Shown: in pieces, positions 1-7,668 of the stretch
How positions within the stretch are numbered: position 1 is the stretch's first letter
How the letters are laid out: each line of letters opens with the position of its first letter
Source of the DNA: JANNNF01 sp963772935
GTDB taxonomy: Bacteria; Pseudomonadota; Alphaproteobacteria; Rhodobacterales; Rhodobacteraceae
Assembly: GCA_963772935.1 (NCBI GenBank)
Contig: CAVYZK010000009.1
Location: forward strand, 1,426,001 to 1,490,000
Direction of reading: 5' to 3'
DNA: 64,000 nucleotides
Made by a program: the position numbers and the translations under genes
Notes under the pieces: generated by a model
The model's database searches: none
Seen by the model: the letters and a program-made list of their open reading frames with translations, nothing else
Told to the model about the DNA's origin: nothing

Positions 1-2
1 GG

Positions 3-74
3 TTTGACATCACCGATGACGGCGGGTTGATCCTGCTCGCGGGCGAGGACGAGGTGGCGCGGCTGGCCCGCTGA
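3..74 (+). CDS. C-terminal end of an unidentified protein (partial)
   Basis: The window opens inside a reading frame that encodes 23 residues and ends with TGA at 72-74. The visible tail (FDITDDGGLILLAGEDEVAR and three more residues) shows no family motif. The gene lies upstream of, and in the same direction as, the CoA transferase pair, but a likely promoter at 97-126 separates them. I cannot name the product from so short a piece. Confidence 0.5.
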   Translation, partial: FDITDDGGLILLAGEDEVARLAR

Positions 75-96
75 TCCCGTTGCTGCGCTGCGGCAA

Positions 97-126
97 TTGA
101 CTTCGTTCGGGTGGCGGTTTCATATA
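97..126 (+). promoter_or_regulatory. putative sigma-70 promoter of the CoA transferase operon
   Basis: TTGACT at 97-102 is followed after 18 bases by CATATA at 121-126. It sits about 30 bases upstream of the scoA-like start codon at 155 and after the stop of the preceding gene. The hexamers are good matches, but nothing else supports the call. Confidence 0.4.
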
Positions 127-154
127 GCGCCAAACGAGGGGGACAGAGGCCAGC

Positions 155-856
155 ATGACCAAAATTTATGCAAATGCCGGGGCGGCACTGGACGGGGTGT
201 TGTTCGACGGCATGTTGATCGCGTCGGGTGGCTTTGGCCTGTGCGGCATCCCGGAACTGCTGATCGCGGCGATCCGCGATGCGGGCACCAAAAACCTGAC
301 GGTGGCGTCGAACAATGCGGGCGTCGATGGCTTTGGTCTGGGGCAGTTGCTGGCGACGCGGCAGGTCAAGAAGATGATCAGCAGCTATGTTGGCGAAAAT
401 GCCGAATTCATGCGCCAGTATCTGTCGGGCGAGCTGGAGCTGGAGTTCAACCCGCAAGGCACGCTGGCCGAACGGATGCGGGCGGGCGGTGCGGGCATCC
501 CGGGGTTTTACACCAAAACCGGCGTGGGCACGGTGATTGCCGAGGGCAAGGACGTGAAGTCCTTCAACGGGCAGGATTATATTCTGGAAACCGGCATCGT
601 GGCCGACCTTGCGATCGTGAAGGCGTGGAAGGCTGACCCCTCGGGCAACCTTGTGTTCCGCAAGACCGCCCGCAACTTCAACCCGCCTGCCGCCACCTGC
701 GGCAAGATCTGCGTGGTCGAGGTCGAGGAGATCGTGCCGCTTGGTGCGCTGGACCCCGACACCATCCACCTGCCCGGGATTTACGTCCACCGGATCGTGC
801 AGGGCACGCATGAGAAACGCATCGAACAGCGCACTGTTCGCAAGAAGGAGGCCTGA
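155..856 (+). CDS. scoA: 3-oxoacid (succinyl-CoA:acetoacetate) CoA-transferase subunit A
   Basis: This 233-residue protein is the alpha subunit of a class I CoA transferase, which moves CoA between succinyl-CoA and acetoacetate or a similar 3-oxoacid. The family signature SGGFGLCGIPELL lies near residues 24-36, and the length is normal for a separate alpha subunit. A purine-rich AGAGG precedes the ATG. The beta subunit starts three bases after the stop (856 to 860), as expected for a two-subunit enzyme made from one mRNA. Substrate specificity (acetoacetate or 3-oxoadipate) cannot be fixed from sequence alone. No pca ring-cleavage genes are adjacent, so ketone body use (sco/ato) is the better guess. 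Confidence 0.9.
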   Translation: MTKIYANAGAALDGVLFDGMLIASGGFGLCGIPELLIAAIRDAGTKNLTVASNNAGVDGFGLGQLLATRQVKKMISSYVGENAEFMRQYLSGELELEFNPQGTLAERMRAGGAGIPGFYTKTGVGTVIAEGKDVKSFNGQDYILETGIVADLAIVKAWKADPSGNLVFRKTARNFNPPAATCGKICVVEVEEIVPLGALDPDTIHLPGIYVHRIVQGTHEKRIEQRTVRKKEA

Positions 857-859
857 GCG

Positions 860-1483
860 ATGTGGGACCGCAACCAGATGGCGGCACGGGCCGCGCAGGA
901 ATTGCAGGACGGCTGGTATGTCAACCTTGGCATCGGGATTCCGACGCTGGTGTCGAATTACATTCCGGCAGGGGTGAATGTGACGCTGCAATCGGAAAAC
1001 GGCATGCTGGGCATGGGACCATTTCCGTTTGAAGGCGAGGAAGACGCCGACCTGATCAACGCAGGCAAGCAAACCATCACCGAACTGCCGCAGACCGCGT
1101 TTTTCGATCGCGCGCAGTCTTTCGCGATGATCCGGGGCGGCAAGATTGCCATGGCGATCCTTGGCGCGATGGAAGTGGCGGAAAACGGCGATCTGGCGAA
1201 CTGGATGATCCCGGGCAAGCTGGTCAAGGGCATGGGCGGGGCGATGGACCTTGTGGCCGGGGTGGGCCGCGTGGTGGTGGTGATGGATCACACCTCAAAA
1301 CACGGCGAGTCGAAGGTGCTGCGTGCCTGCACCCTGCCGCTGACCGGCAAGGGCGTGGTCAACCGCATCATCACCAATCTGGGCGTGCTGGATGTGGTGC
1401 CGGGCGGTTTGCGGATCGTCGAATGTGCGGAGGGCGTGACCGAGGCAGAACTGCGCGCGGCGACCGAGGCGACGCTGGTATGA
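860..1483 (+). CDS. scoB: 3-oxoacid CoA-transferase subunit B
   Basis: The 207-residue beta subunit of the class I CoA transferase pairs with the gene just upstream. It shows the family's LGIGIPTLVSNY segment (about residues 23-34) and the SENGMLGMGP motif (45-54), whose Glu46 is expected to be the residue that forms the CoA thioester. The start at 860 follows AAGGAGGCC. The stop codon overlaps the start of the next, broken GNAT gene (ATGA at 1480-1483), so the three genes probably form an operon. Confidence 0.92.
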   Translation: MWDRNQMAARAAQELQDGWYVNLGIGIPTLVSNYIPAGVNVTLQSENGMLGMGPFPFEGEEDADLINAGKQTITELPQTAFFDRAQSFAMIRGGKIAMAILGAMEVAENGDLANWMIPGKLVKGMGGAMDLVAGVGRVVVVMDHTSKHGESKVLRACTLPLTGKGVVNRIITNLGVLDVVPGGLRIVECAEGVTEAELRAATEATLV

Positions 1484-1777
1484 CAGAGCATCACATCGAC
1501 AGGCAGGTTCGGGCGGATGGCACCAAGGGCCGCTATGTCATTGCGCGCGGGCGCGGACGAGGCCGAACTGACTTATTCGGTCACTGCGCCGACGCTGGTG
1601 ATCGCGGACCACACCTTTGTACCGGATGCCTTTCGCGGCACCGGCGCGGGGTTGGCACTGGTGGAGCGGTTGGTGGCGGATGCGCGGGCGGAAGGTTTCA
1701 AGATCATGCCGCTGTGCCCGTTTGTGAATGCTACGCGCAAGAAACATCCCGAGTGGGCGGATGTGTTTGCGGTGTGA
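1480..1777 (+). pseudogene. GNAT-family N-acetyltransferase, broken by a +1 frameshift
   Basis: The natural start is the ATG at 1480, which overlaps the scoB stop as ATGA and reads MTEHHIDRQVRADGTKGRYV. The frame is then lost. From about 1550 the rest of the protein continues in the next frame: AELTYS, IADHTFVPDAFRGTGAGLAL with the R-G-T-G acetyl-CoA loop, FKIMPLCPFV, and KHPEWADVF. Removing one G from GGG at 1549-1551 joins the halves into one small protein of about 98 residues. It resembles the short YjdJ-type GNAT family (COG2388-like). Either a sequence error or a recent mutation would explain it. Confidence 0.75.
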
Positions 1778-1785
1778 CGATCTTT

Positions 1786-1808
1786 GGATGGGCAAATTGC
1801 CCATCCTA
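1786..1808. repeat. palindromic intergenic repeat GGATGGGCAA-A-TTGCCCATCC
   Basis: This is a perfect 10-base inverted repeat with a single central base, lying between two convergent genes. It is followed by TAC. A second copy with the same GATGGGC...GCCCATCCTAC core lies at 60058-60081, also between convergent genes. It could act as a bidirectional terminator hairpin. The TAG stop codon of the minus-strand lytic transglycosylase is read from the CTA inside the repeat (1806-1808). Confidence 0.6.
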
Positions 1809-2669
1809 CCCGTCGGCGGAGATCACCTTGAACACGCAGGGGTCGGTGACCAGCTCTGGCGGGCTGATGCACAGGCCTTGGGCCACCTGCCAGGCGGCCA
1901 GCACCTTGGGCACATAATCGCGGGTTTCGGCATAGGGCGGCACCCCGGTGTTCGCCTTCACCGCCCCCTCGCCCGCGTTATAGGCGGCCAGCACCATCAA
2001 CGGGTCGCGGTCAAATTCCTTCATCAGCCAGTTCAGATAGGCCACCCCCCCGGCAATATTCTGGATCGGATCGGTCGAATCGGTAACGCCAAAGCGTTCG
2101 GCCGTGGCCGGGATCAACTGCATAAGCCCCTGCGCGCCTGCTGAACTGACGGCATCGGCGCGGCCCGCGCTTTCGATGCCGATCACCGCCAGCACCAAAG
2201 CAGGCGATACATCGGTGCCAATCGTGGCTTTCAGAATGTCGGTGCCGTATTTTGACGCGACCTCCTGCATGTGTTGCAGGCGGGGGGCAGAGACGGCAGC
2301 CCCCCCAGGCCCCTGTGACAGGGTGGCCATCGCCAGCGGGAAGCGGCCTTCAACATCAGCAATGCCTGCGGGAACGGTTTCCCAATACCAGCCGTAAGAG
2401 GATTTGGGCGGCGCAATCGGGGCCAGCGGCGCTGCGGGCGCGTCTGTGACGGCGGGTTCGGGCAGCGGTTCGGGCTTTGGGGCCACGGCCAGACGGCGGG
2501 CCTGTTCGGCAGGGTCGATCTGCACGGTGATGCGCTTGCCCGGCGTGCCCTCGCCCACCTTGATGCGGCGAAAGCTGAAGCTGTCTTCAGCGGCGGCCCC
2601 TTGTGGGACCGCGCCAAACATGGCGGCCAGAATCGCGCCGGTGATCAATGTGCCTGTGATATTCCGCAT
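1806..2669 (-). CDS. lytic transglycosylase (SLT domain), exported
   Basis: The 287-residue protein has an N-terminal signal sequence with an AAA cleavage region around residue 27, a proline- and alanine-rich linker (about 60-90), and a Slt70-type domain from about residue 140. The motif GIESAGR contains the likely catalytic Glu166. GAQGLMQLIP and LAAYNAGEGAV are the other two conserved SLT motifs. It should cleave peptidoglycan glycan strands in the periplasm. It lies next to the tad pilus locus but points away from it, so a role in opening the wall for the pilus is only a guess. Confidence 0.88.
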   Translation of the reverse strand: MRNITGTLITGAILAAMFGAVPQGAAAEDSFSFRRIKVGEGTPGKRITVQIDPAEQARRLAVAPKPEPLPEPAVTDAPAAPLAPIAPPKSSYGWYWETVPAGIADVEGRFPLAMATLSQGPGGAAVSAPRLQHMQEVASKYGTDILKATIGTDVSPALVLAVIGIESAGRADAVSSAGAQGLMQLIPATAERFGVTDSTDPIQNIAGGVAYLNWLMKEFDRDPLMVLAAYNAGEGAVKANTGVPPYAETRDYVPKVLAAWQVAQGLCISPPELVTDPCVFKVISADG

Positions 2670-3025
2670 GACGCGGGCTGCCTGTTCTTGTTTTTATTGA
2701 CCTGACGGTTGCAGACAAATCGGCATCACGCCAGCATTTCGGCCCGCAGATCATGGCATTTTCGCCAGAATTGGCCGGAATGACACGGTTTCGCTTCGGC
2801 ACACCTTTGGCGCGAAGATAATTAAAGTATTGTTAATCAGCGCCTTACACGATTTTTTCAAATAATCGCAAATTGTCTGAAAATGCCGCAAACGCTCCCA
2901 ATCCGCGCCACGATCAGGGGGCCATATAAGGGCATCCAAACGGTGATCGGCACGGAACAGAGGCCAAGCTGAAGCGAACCGGGGTGGATGGGAACACTGA
3001 GCAAATCCTTCGAAAGGGACATACT
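2670..3025. other. intergenic regulatory region upstream of the pilin cluster
   Basis: This 356-base gap separates the divergent lytic transglycosylase gene and the first flp gene. It is clearly AT-richer than its surroundings around 2815-2880. It contains a CtrA-type TTAA-N7-TTAA site and presumably the promoters for both directions. No credible reading frame was found in it. Confidence 0.6.
2822..2836 (+). promoter_or_regulatory. putative CtrA-binding site (TTAA-N7-TTAA)
   Basis: TTAA at 2822-2825 and TTAA at 2833-2836 are separated by exactly seven bases, matching the core of the alphaproteobacterial CtrA box (TTAA-N7-TTAA, with C usually following; here T follows). It lies 190 bases before the first flp ATG in an AT-rich patch. 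CtrA controls pilA in Caulobacter, so control of these pilins by CtrA is plausible. The link is inference. Confidence 0.5.
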
Positions 3026-3226
3026 ATGAAACTGCTGAACATCTTCAAAGCATTCAAGAACGACGAATCCGGCGCTGTGACTGTTGACTGGGTCGTGCTG
3101 ACCGCAGCCATCGTGGGCCTGGGCCTGGTGGTCATGACCACCGTTGGCGGCGGCATCGAAGGCCTGAGCAACAAAGTGGCGGCTGACATCGGCGACAACT
3201 CGTCGGGCTACGTTTCGACCCCCTGA
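3026..3226 (+). CDS. flp: Flp-family type IVc pilin, copy 1
   Basis: This 66-residue prepilin is the likely main subunit of the Tad pilus. A short charged leader ends in DESG, followed by AVTVDWVVLTAAIVGLGLVV, the hydrophobic N-terminal helix. Processing after the glycine by the TadV-type peptidase encoded at 14230 is expected. I use the ATG at 3026, which follows CGAAAGGGAC, rather than the in-frame ATG at 2984. It differs from copy 2 at only two residues (positions 2 and 9). A strong hairpin terminator follows it. Confidence 0.92.
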   Translation: MKLLNIFKAFKNDESGAVTVDWVVLTAAIVGLGLVVMTTVGGGIEGLSNKVAADIGDNSSGYVSTP

Positions 3227-3247
3227 GCCTTGATGGCTTGATTGCGT

Positions 3248-3280
3248 AAGGGCTGCGTCCGAAAGGACGCGGCCCTTTTC
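3248..3280 (+). terminator. Rho-independent terminator after flp copy 1
   Basis: AAGGGCTGCGTCC and GGACGCGGCCCTT form an 11-13 bp stem (one G-U pair) with a GAAA loop, followed by TTTTC. It lies 21 bases after the flp stop, so much of the transcript may end here and give a high-abundance single-gene pilin mRNA. Confidence 0.75.
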
Positions 3281-3476
3281 GTTTCTGGCACGCCCGAACT
3301 TGTTTCTTTTGCCGCAACCAACCGTTTCAAAAGAAGTTTCGCCGCTATGAAAAGACCTAAGTGACGCCGCAATCCCGCCACGAACACCCGTCAAAAGAGC
3401 GTCATACCGGAACGAAAGTCGCCACCACGAGGGTGGGACAGCAGCTCGCCGGGAATGACGCAAAAGGGATAACACC

Positions 3477-3677
3477 ATGAACCTGCTGAACATCTTCAAG
3501 AACTTCAAGAACGACGAATCCGGCGCAGTGACCGTTGACTGGGTCGTGCTGACCGCAGCCATCGTGGGCCTGGGCCTGGTGGTCATGACCACTGTTGGCG
3601 GCGGCATCGAAGGCCTGAGCAACAAAGTGGCTGCTGACATCGGCGACAACTCGTCGGGCTACGTTTCGACCCCGTGA
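3477..3677 (+). CDS. flp: Flp-family type IVc pilin, copy 2
   Basis: This 66-residue pilin is identical to copy 1 at 64 of 66 positions. The DNA is also almost the same over the coding region, which points to a recent duplication or gene conversion. The leader ends in NDESG before AVTVDWVV. The start at 3477 follows AAAGGGATAACACC. Its upstream 250 bases differ from those of copy 1, so the two copies may be expressed differently. A second terminator hairpin follows. Confidence 0.92.
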   Translation: MNLLNIFKNFKNDESGAVTVDWVVLTAAIVGLGLVVMTTVGGGIEGLSNKVAADIGDNSSGYVSTP

Positions 3678-3697
3678 TCTTGAACGGCGCATAAACG

Positions 3698-3731
3698 CAA
3701 AGGCCACGCCCGCCAAAGGACGTGGCCTTTT
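3698..3731 (+). terminator. Rho-independent terminator after flp copy 2
   Basis: AAAGGCCACG at about 3699 pairs with CGTGGCCTTT at 3721, with a loop of about 12 bases, and the 3' arm runs into TTTT. It is placed about 20 bases after the stop codon, in the same relative position as the hairpin after copy 1. Confidence 0.7.
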
Positions 3732-3930
3732 GCACCGATACAACCCATGGATGCGGTCGTTTCTGATGCCGCAACCCTTTGTTTCCGCACAATTTTAGTT
3801 TGCTTGGATTTAGCCAAATCCTTGCCACATTGTTGCCACGAAATCTTCCCAAAAATACCTGATATCAGGGCGGCTGCCTTCATCACGACGATGAAATCTG
3901 TCCCTGCATATTGCGCATAGGGGAAGACCA

Positions 3931-4131
3931 ATGGCTTTTATCAAACTTTTCAAGACCTTCGCCGCCGACGAATCCGGTGCTGTGACGGTTGACTGGGTCG
4001 TGCTGACCGCCGCAATCGTAGGCCTGGGGCTGGTTGTGATGCAGCAGATCGGTGGCGGCATCGAAGCGCTGAGCCAGAAGATCGTGACCAATCTGGACCA
4101 GATCAACTCGGGCTACGTTTCTACGCCGTAA
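3931..4131 (+). CDS. flp: Flp-family type IVc pilin, copy 3
   Basis: The third pilin paralogue also has 66 residues. The core GAVTVDWVVLTAAIVGLGLV and the C-terminal SGYVSTP match copies 1 and 2, but the leader (MAFIKLFKTFAADES) and the part after the helix differ. It may be an alternative or minor subunit of the same pilus. The start at 3931 follows AGGGGAAGACCA. A stem-loop follows the stop. Confidence 0.9.
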   Translation: MAFIKLFKTFAADESGAVTVDWVVLTAAIVGLGLVVMQQIGGGIEALSQKIVTNLDQINSGYVSTP

Positions 4132-4149
4132 TTCTTGGCGGATATCATT

Positions 4150-4169
4150 GGGCCGCAGGTTTGCGGCCC
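4150..4169 (+). terminator. stem-loop after flp copy 3
   Basis: GGGCCGCA (4150-4157) and TGCGGCCC (4162-4169) form an 8 bp GC stem with a GTTT-type loop. The U-rich tail is poor (GCCCTTCCCT), so it may be a weak terminator or an mRNA-stabilising 3' hairpin. Confidence 0.45.
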
Positions 4170-4285
4170 GCCCTTCCCTAAAACACCCCCCCAATACCTT
4201 GTTAGGGCCACCAGTTTGCCCCGATTTCGGCGTGATTGCCGGGTAAATCCACCAAAAGAACCCTGAAATCAACGGAAAGACCGAA

Positions 4286-4474
4286 ATGAAAAAATACATC
4301 AGGCTTTTCGTGAAAATTGATGACGGGGCCGTCACGGTGGATTGGGTCGTGTTGACTGCGGCAATCGTCGGCCTGGGCATGGTTGTGCTTATTCCCATCG
4401 GATTCAGCACCACCTCCTCCGCGACATCGGTTGGAACGCAGATCAGCGACACGACCGTCGGCTACGGAAACTGA
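4286..4474 (+). CDS. divergent Flp-like pilin, copy 4
   Basis: This 62-residue protein keeps the DDG-AVTVDWVVLTAAIVGLG core but is divergent after it (Ser/Thr-rich, ends VGYGN). It is preceded by ACGGAAAGACCGAA. It lies 68 bases before cpaB with no clear hairpin between them, so it may be cotranscribed with the assembly genes and act as a minor or initiating pilin. The role is inference; family membership is clear. Confidence 0.82.
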   Translation: MKKYIRLFVKIDDGAVTVDWVVLTAAIVGLGMVVLIPIGFSTTSSATSVGTQISDTTVGYGN

Positions 4475-4542
4475 CGAACGGTTTTAAGAAGAACTACGGC
4501 GGCCTCGGGTGGGCCAATGGGAATGGGTAAGGGGCTGTTACA

Positions 4543-5388
4543 ATGCGAGCGATGTTTGGACTGGTACTGTTGGTAGGGATGGCGCTTGCGGGCGTCGCTG
4601 TCTATCTGGCGCAAAGTTACGTAGGGCAAGCCCAGGCGCGGCTGAGCGAAGAACAGGCGTTCCGGCAGAAAACCGGGCCGATGGTAGAGGTGTTCGTGCT
4701 GAACAAACCTTTGGCCTATGGTGCCCCGGTAACCCCCGAAGATGTGCAGACGGTGTACTGGCAAGAAAACGCCCTGCCCGAAAGCATCTTCCGCGACAAG
4801 ACCGTGCTGTTCCCGGAAAACGCCAATGGCCCGCGCTATGTGATGCGCAACATGGTGGCGTTTGAGCCTTTGCTGGGGTCGAAAGTCACCGAGCCCGGCG
4901 AGATGGCAGGCCTGACGGGCAAACTCTCCAAGGGGATGCGGGCCTTTGCGATCAACGTCGATGTGGCCTCTGGCGTGTCGGGCTTCTTGCAGCCGGATGA
5001 TCACGTCGATGTCTACTGGACCGGCGGTTCGGCAGGCGTGGACGGTGAGATCACCCGCCTGATCGAAAGCTCGGTGCAGATCATCGCCGTGGACCAAATG
5101 TCGGGGTCGGATCGCAGCACCGCCGCCAGTGTGGCGCGCACCGTGACCGTCGCCGCGTCGCCTGAACAGGTGGGTCGTCTGGCGCAAGCACAGGCCACGG
5201 GGCGTCTGGCCCTGTCTCTGGTCGGCAGCGCGGATGAGAGCGTGAATGGCCTGGTCGAAGTGACCGCCACCGACATCACAGGCAAGGTTGTGGAACTGGC
5301 CCCTGCGGTCGAACAGGCCAAGGTCTGCACCATCCGCACCAACAAGGGCGGCGAAATTCAGGAAATTCCGATCCCCTGCACGAACTGA
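4543..5388 (+). CDS. cpaB: Flp pilus assembly protein CpaB (RcpC)
   Basis: The protein has 281 residues, with one N-terminal membrane segment (about 5-24) and a SAF-type domain (about 45-115), followed by the RcpC/CpaB-type C-terminal half containing DHVDVYWT and VTVAASPEQVGRLAQAQATG. CpaB is a periplasmic part of the Tad machine and works with the secretin CpaC. A good Shine-Dalgarno sequence (GTAAGGGG) precedes the ATG at 4543. A hairpin lies between this gene and cpaC. Confidence 0.9.
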   Translation: MRAMFGLVLLVGMALAGVAVYLAQSYVGQAQARLSEEQAFRQKTGPMVEVFVLNKPLAYGAPVTPEDVQTVYWQENALPESIFRDKTVLFPENANGPRYVMRNMVAFEPLLGSKVTEPGEMAGLTGKLSKGMRAFAINVDVASGVSGFLQPDDHVDVYWTGGSAGVDGEITRLIESSVQIIAVDQMSGSDRSTAASVARTVTVAASPEQVGRLAQAQATGRLALSLVGSADESVNGLVEVTATDITGKVVELAPAVEQAKVCTIRTNKGGEIQEIPIPCTN

Positions 5389-5404
5389 TCGGAACGACAT
5401 TGGC

Positions 5405-5444
5405 GGGCGCGACCACATCATCTGGGGTCGCGCCCGTTAACTTT
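5405..5444 (+). terminator. hairpin between cpaB and cpaC
   Basis: GGGCGCGACC (5405-5414) pairs perfectly with GGTCGCGCCC (5426-5435), followed by GTTAACTTTT. It looks like a terminator or attenuator within the tad locus. The 200-base gap before cpaC may then hold another promoter. Confidence 0.6.
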
Positions 5445-5594
5445 TGCCAAGGCTAGCAGCCTGTTGCAAGTTATCCACATCACGAACACCCCCCAAGCAT
5501 TTGATTCTTGCAAAAAAACGGCCAATCAAGCATCTTCGTTGCAGATATGGGCATCCAAGACCCAACCAGAGGCGTGATCGAAAGGGCAGATCAC

Positions 5595-7007
5595 ATGAGC
5601 ATGACAAGCATACTGGCGGCCGGGATTCTGGGCGTCGCACTGGCTACGACGGCGCTTAGCCCGGTTTACGCCGAGTCTCTGCGGATTATGACAGGATCAC
5701 CGACTGAGGCGCTGAATGTGCCGATGAACCGCGCGGTCGTGGTGGAAAGCGACGTGCCCTTTGCGGAACTGTCGATTGCCAACCCCGGGATCGCCGATAT
5801 CTCTACCCTGTCCGACAAGTCGATTTACGTTTTGGGCAAGGCACCGGGGCGCACGACGCTGACGCTGCTGTCGCCCGAGGGCAAGTTGATTTCCAACGTC
5901 GAAGTGCGGGTCACGCCCGATATCGCGGAATTCAAGGAACGCCTGCAGCAGATCCTGCCCGGTGAGCGGATCGAGGTTCGCACCGCAAATGATGGAATTG
6001 TGCTATCCGGCACGGTGTCTTCGACCGCAAAGCTGGACCGCGCGTTGGATTTGGCCAACCGCTATGCGCCGGAACGGGTGTCAAACCTGATGACGGTGGG
6101 CGGCACGCAGCAGGTTATGCTGAAGGTGCGCTTTGCCGAAATGCAGCGGTCGGTGGCGAAAAACCTGTCTTCGTCGATTGGCATCACCTCGGCCGGCTCC
6201 ACGACCGGGGTCAAGGCGGGCACGGGCAGTCTGAACGGGTCGGGCGCTGTGGACGGTATCTTTACCGGCGGCGGCACCTATGGCAGCAACGCCAACGCCA
6301 ATGGACAAATGGCGCTTGGGTTTTCGGCAGGATCGCTGCAATTTGCCGTGCTGCTGGAGGCACTCGAAACCAAGGGCATGGTCCGCACGCTGGCCGAACC
6401 CAACCTGACCGCGCTGTCGGGGCAAGAGGCCAAGTTCCTGGCGGGTGGCGAATATCCCATTCCGGTCTCTGACGGCGATAGCGGGATCAGTATTGAATAC
6501 AAACCCTTCGGCGTTGAGCTGAACTTTACCCCCATCGTGGTTGATGGCGATGTCATCAACCTGACGATCAACGCGGCGGTCAGCTCGATCGACAGCACGG
6601 TGTCGCTGGAATCGTCGGGCTTTACCATCAACGCGTTCAAACGGCGCGAAACCTCGACCACGGTCGAAATGCGCGACGGCGAAAGCTTTGCCATCGCGGG
6701 CCTGTTGCAGGACGATTTCCGCAACCTGAACGGTCAGGTGCCGTGGCTGGGCGATATTCCGATCATCGGGGCGCTGTTCCGTTCGGCTGAATACCAGCGG
6801 TCGCAGTCCGAACTGGTGATCATCGTGACCCCGCATCTGGTAACACCGACACGGGGCGAGGCGCTTGCCCTGCCCACCGACCGGGTGCGTATTCCCACCG
6901 AACGTGAATTGTTCCTGTATGGCAAGGTTGAAGGCGCGCCCAAAGGGGCGGCTGGCGAGGTTGCGCGACAGGACTTCAGCGGTTCCTATGGCTATGTGAT
7001 GGAGTAA
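5595..7007 (+). CDS. cpaC: Tad pilus outer-membrane secretin CpaC (RcpA)
   Basis: The secretin has 470 residues when started at the ATG at 5595, which follows GAAAGGGCAGATCAC and gives a normal signal peptide ending near VYAES. An upstream in-frame TTG at 5508 would place the signal peptide internally. The N-terminal BON/N0-like part (about 30-145) is followed by the secretin domain, with VRTLAEPNLTALSGQEAKFL, the beta-lip EYPIP, and VPWLGDIPIIGALFRS near the C terminus. It should form the multimeric outer-membrane channel for the pilus. Confidence 0.93.
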   Translation: MSMTSILAAGILGVALATTALSPVYAESLRIMTGSPTEALNVPMNRAVVVESDVPFAELSIANPGIADISTLSDKSIYVLGKAPGRTTLTLLSPEGKLISNVEVRVTPDIAEFKERLQQILPGERIEVRTANDGIVLSGTVSSTAKLDRALDLANRYAPERVSNLMTVGGTQQVMLKVRFAEMQRSVAKNLSSSIGITSAGSTTGVKAGTGSLNGSGAVDGIFTGGGTYGSNANANGQMALGFSAGSLQFAVLLEALETKGMVRTLAEPNLTALSGQEAKFLAGGEYPIPVSDGDSGISIEYKPFGVELNFTPIVVDGDVINLTINAAVSSIDSTVSLESSGFTINAFKRRETSTTVEMRDGESFAIAGLLQDDFRNLNGQVPWLGDIPIIGALFRSAEYQRSQSELVIIVTPHLVTPTRGEALALPTDRVRIPTERELFLYGKVEGAPKGAAGEVARQDFSGSYGYVME

Positions 7008-7011
7008 GGCG

Positions 7012-7668
7012 ATGCGCAACCGTTTGGCCACCCTCCTCGCGACGACAGCAATGCTTGCCCTGACCGGCTGCGCCAATACCCTGGATGACCAGCTTGGTGC
7101 CGGTGTTGATAGCGGCAGTTTTGGCAATGCCACGATGAACAACACGCTGGTGCAGACCGGGCAAGTGTCGGCAACGCACCAGCTTGCAGAACGCTTTGCC
7201 AGCGAAGTGCCCGACACGATCAACTTCGCCTTCAATTCGTCGCAGCTGTCGCCCGAGGCGCAGGATATTCTGCGCCGTCAGGCCCATTGGATCCGGCAAT
7301 TCCCCGAAGTGCGCTTCCGGGTGTTCGGCCATACCGATCTGGTCGGATCAAACAGCTATAACAAGGCACTGGGCTTGCGTCGGGCGAAGGCGGTTGTGGC
7401 CTATCTGGCGCGCAACGGGGTGTCGTCGTCGCGGGTTGAGGCGGTGGTGTCTTATGGCAAAACCCAGCCGATCATCCAGACCACAGCGCCCGAGATGCGC
7501 AACCGCCGCACCGTGACCGAGGTGGCAGGCTTTGTGGACGGCAACCCGATGCTGTTGAACGGCAAATATGCCGCCGTGATCTTCCGCGAATATGTGGAGT
7601 CTGCAACGCGCGTTCACCCGCGTATCACGCCGCAAGAAACCCAAGTGGCCCCAAGCGGCGGCAACTGA
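7012..7668 (+). CDS. OmpA-family lipoprotein of the tad locus
   Basis: The protein has 218 residues. A lipobox LALTGC puts the acylated Cys at residue 20. The OmpA C-terminal peptidoglycan-binding domain spans about 70-165, with FGHTDLVGSNSYNKALGLRR containing the expected Asp and Arg. It starts four bases after cpaC, so translation is probably coupled. OmpA-like proteins at this position are typical of alphaproteobacterial tad loci and probably anchor the secretin to the wall. A strong terminator follows. Confidence 0.88.
   Translation: MRNRLATLLATTAMLALTGCANTLDDQLGAGVDSGSFGNATMNNTLVQTGQVSATHQLAERFASEVPDTINFAFNSSQLSPEAQDILRRQAHWIRQFPEVRFRVFGHTDLVGSNSYNKALGLRRAKAVVAYLARNGVSSSRVEAVVSYGKTQPIIQTTAPEMRNRRTVTEVAGFVDGNPMLLNGKYAAVIFREYVESATRVHPRITPQETQVAPSGGN

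Noticed and set aside
1423..1917. A longer open frame across the scoB end and GNAT gene
   Set aside because: It is the first part of the broken GNAT gene running on in the wrong frame and into the convergent gene; the family residues lie in the other frame.
2858..3649. Minus-strand open frames across the pilin genes
   Set aside because: They are antisense to the near-identical flp genes, repeat because the genes repeat, and have no ribosome site or family resemblance.
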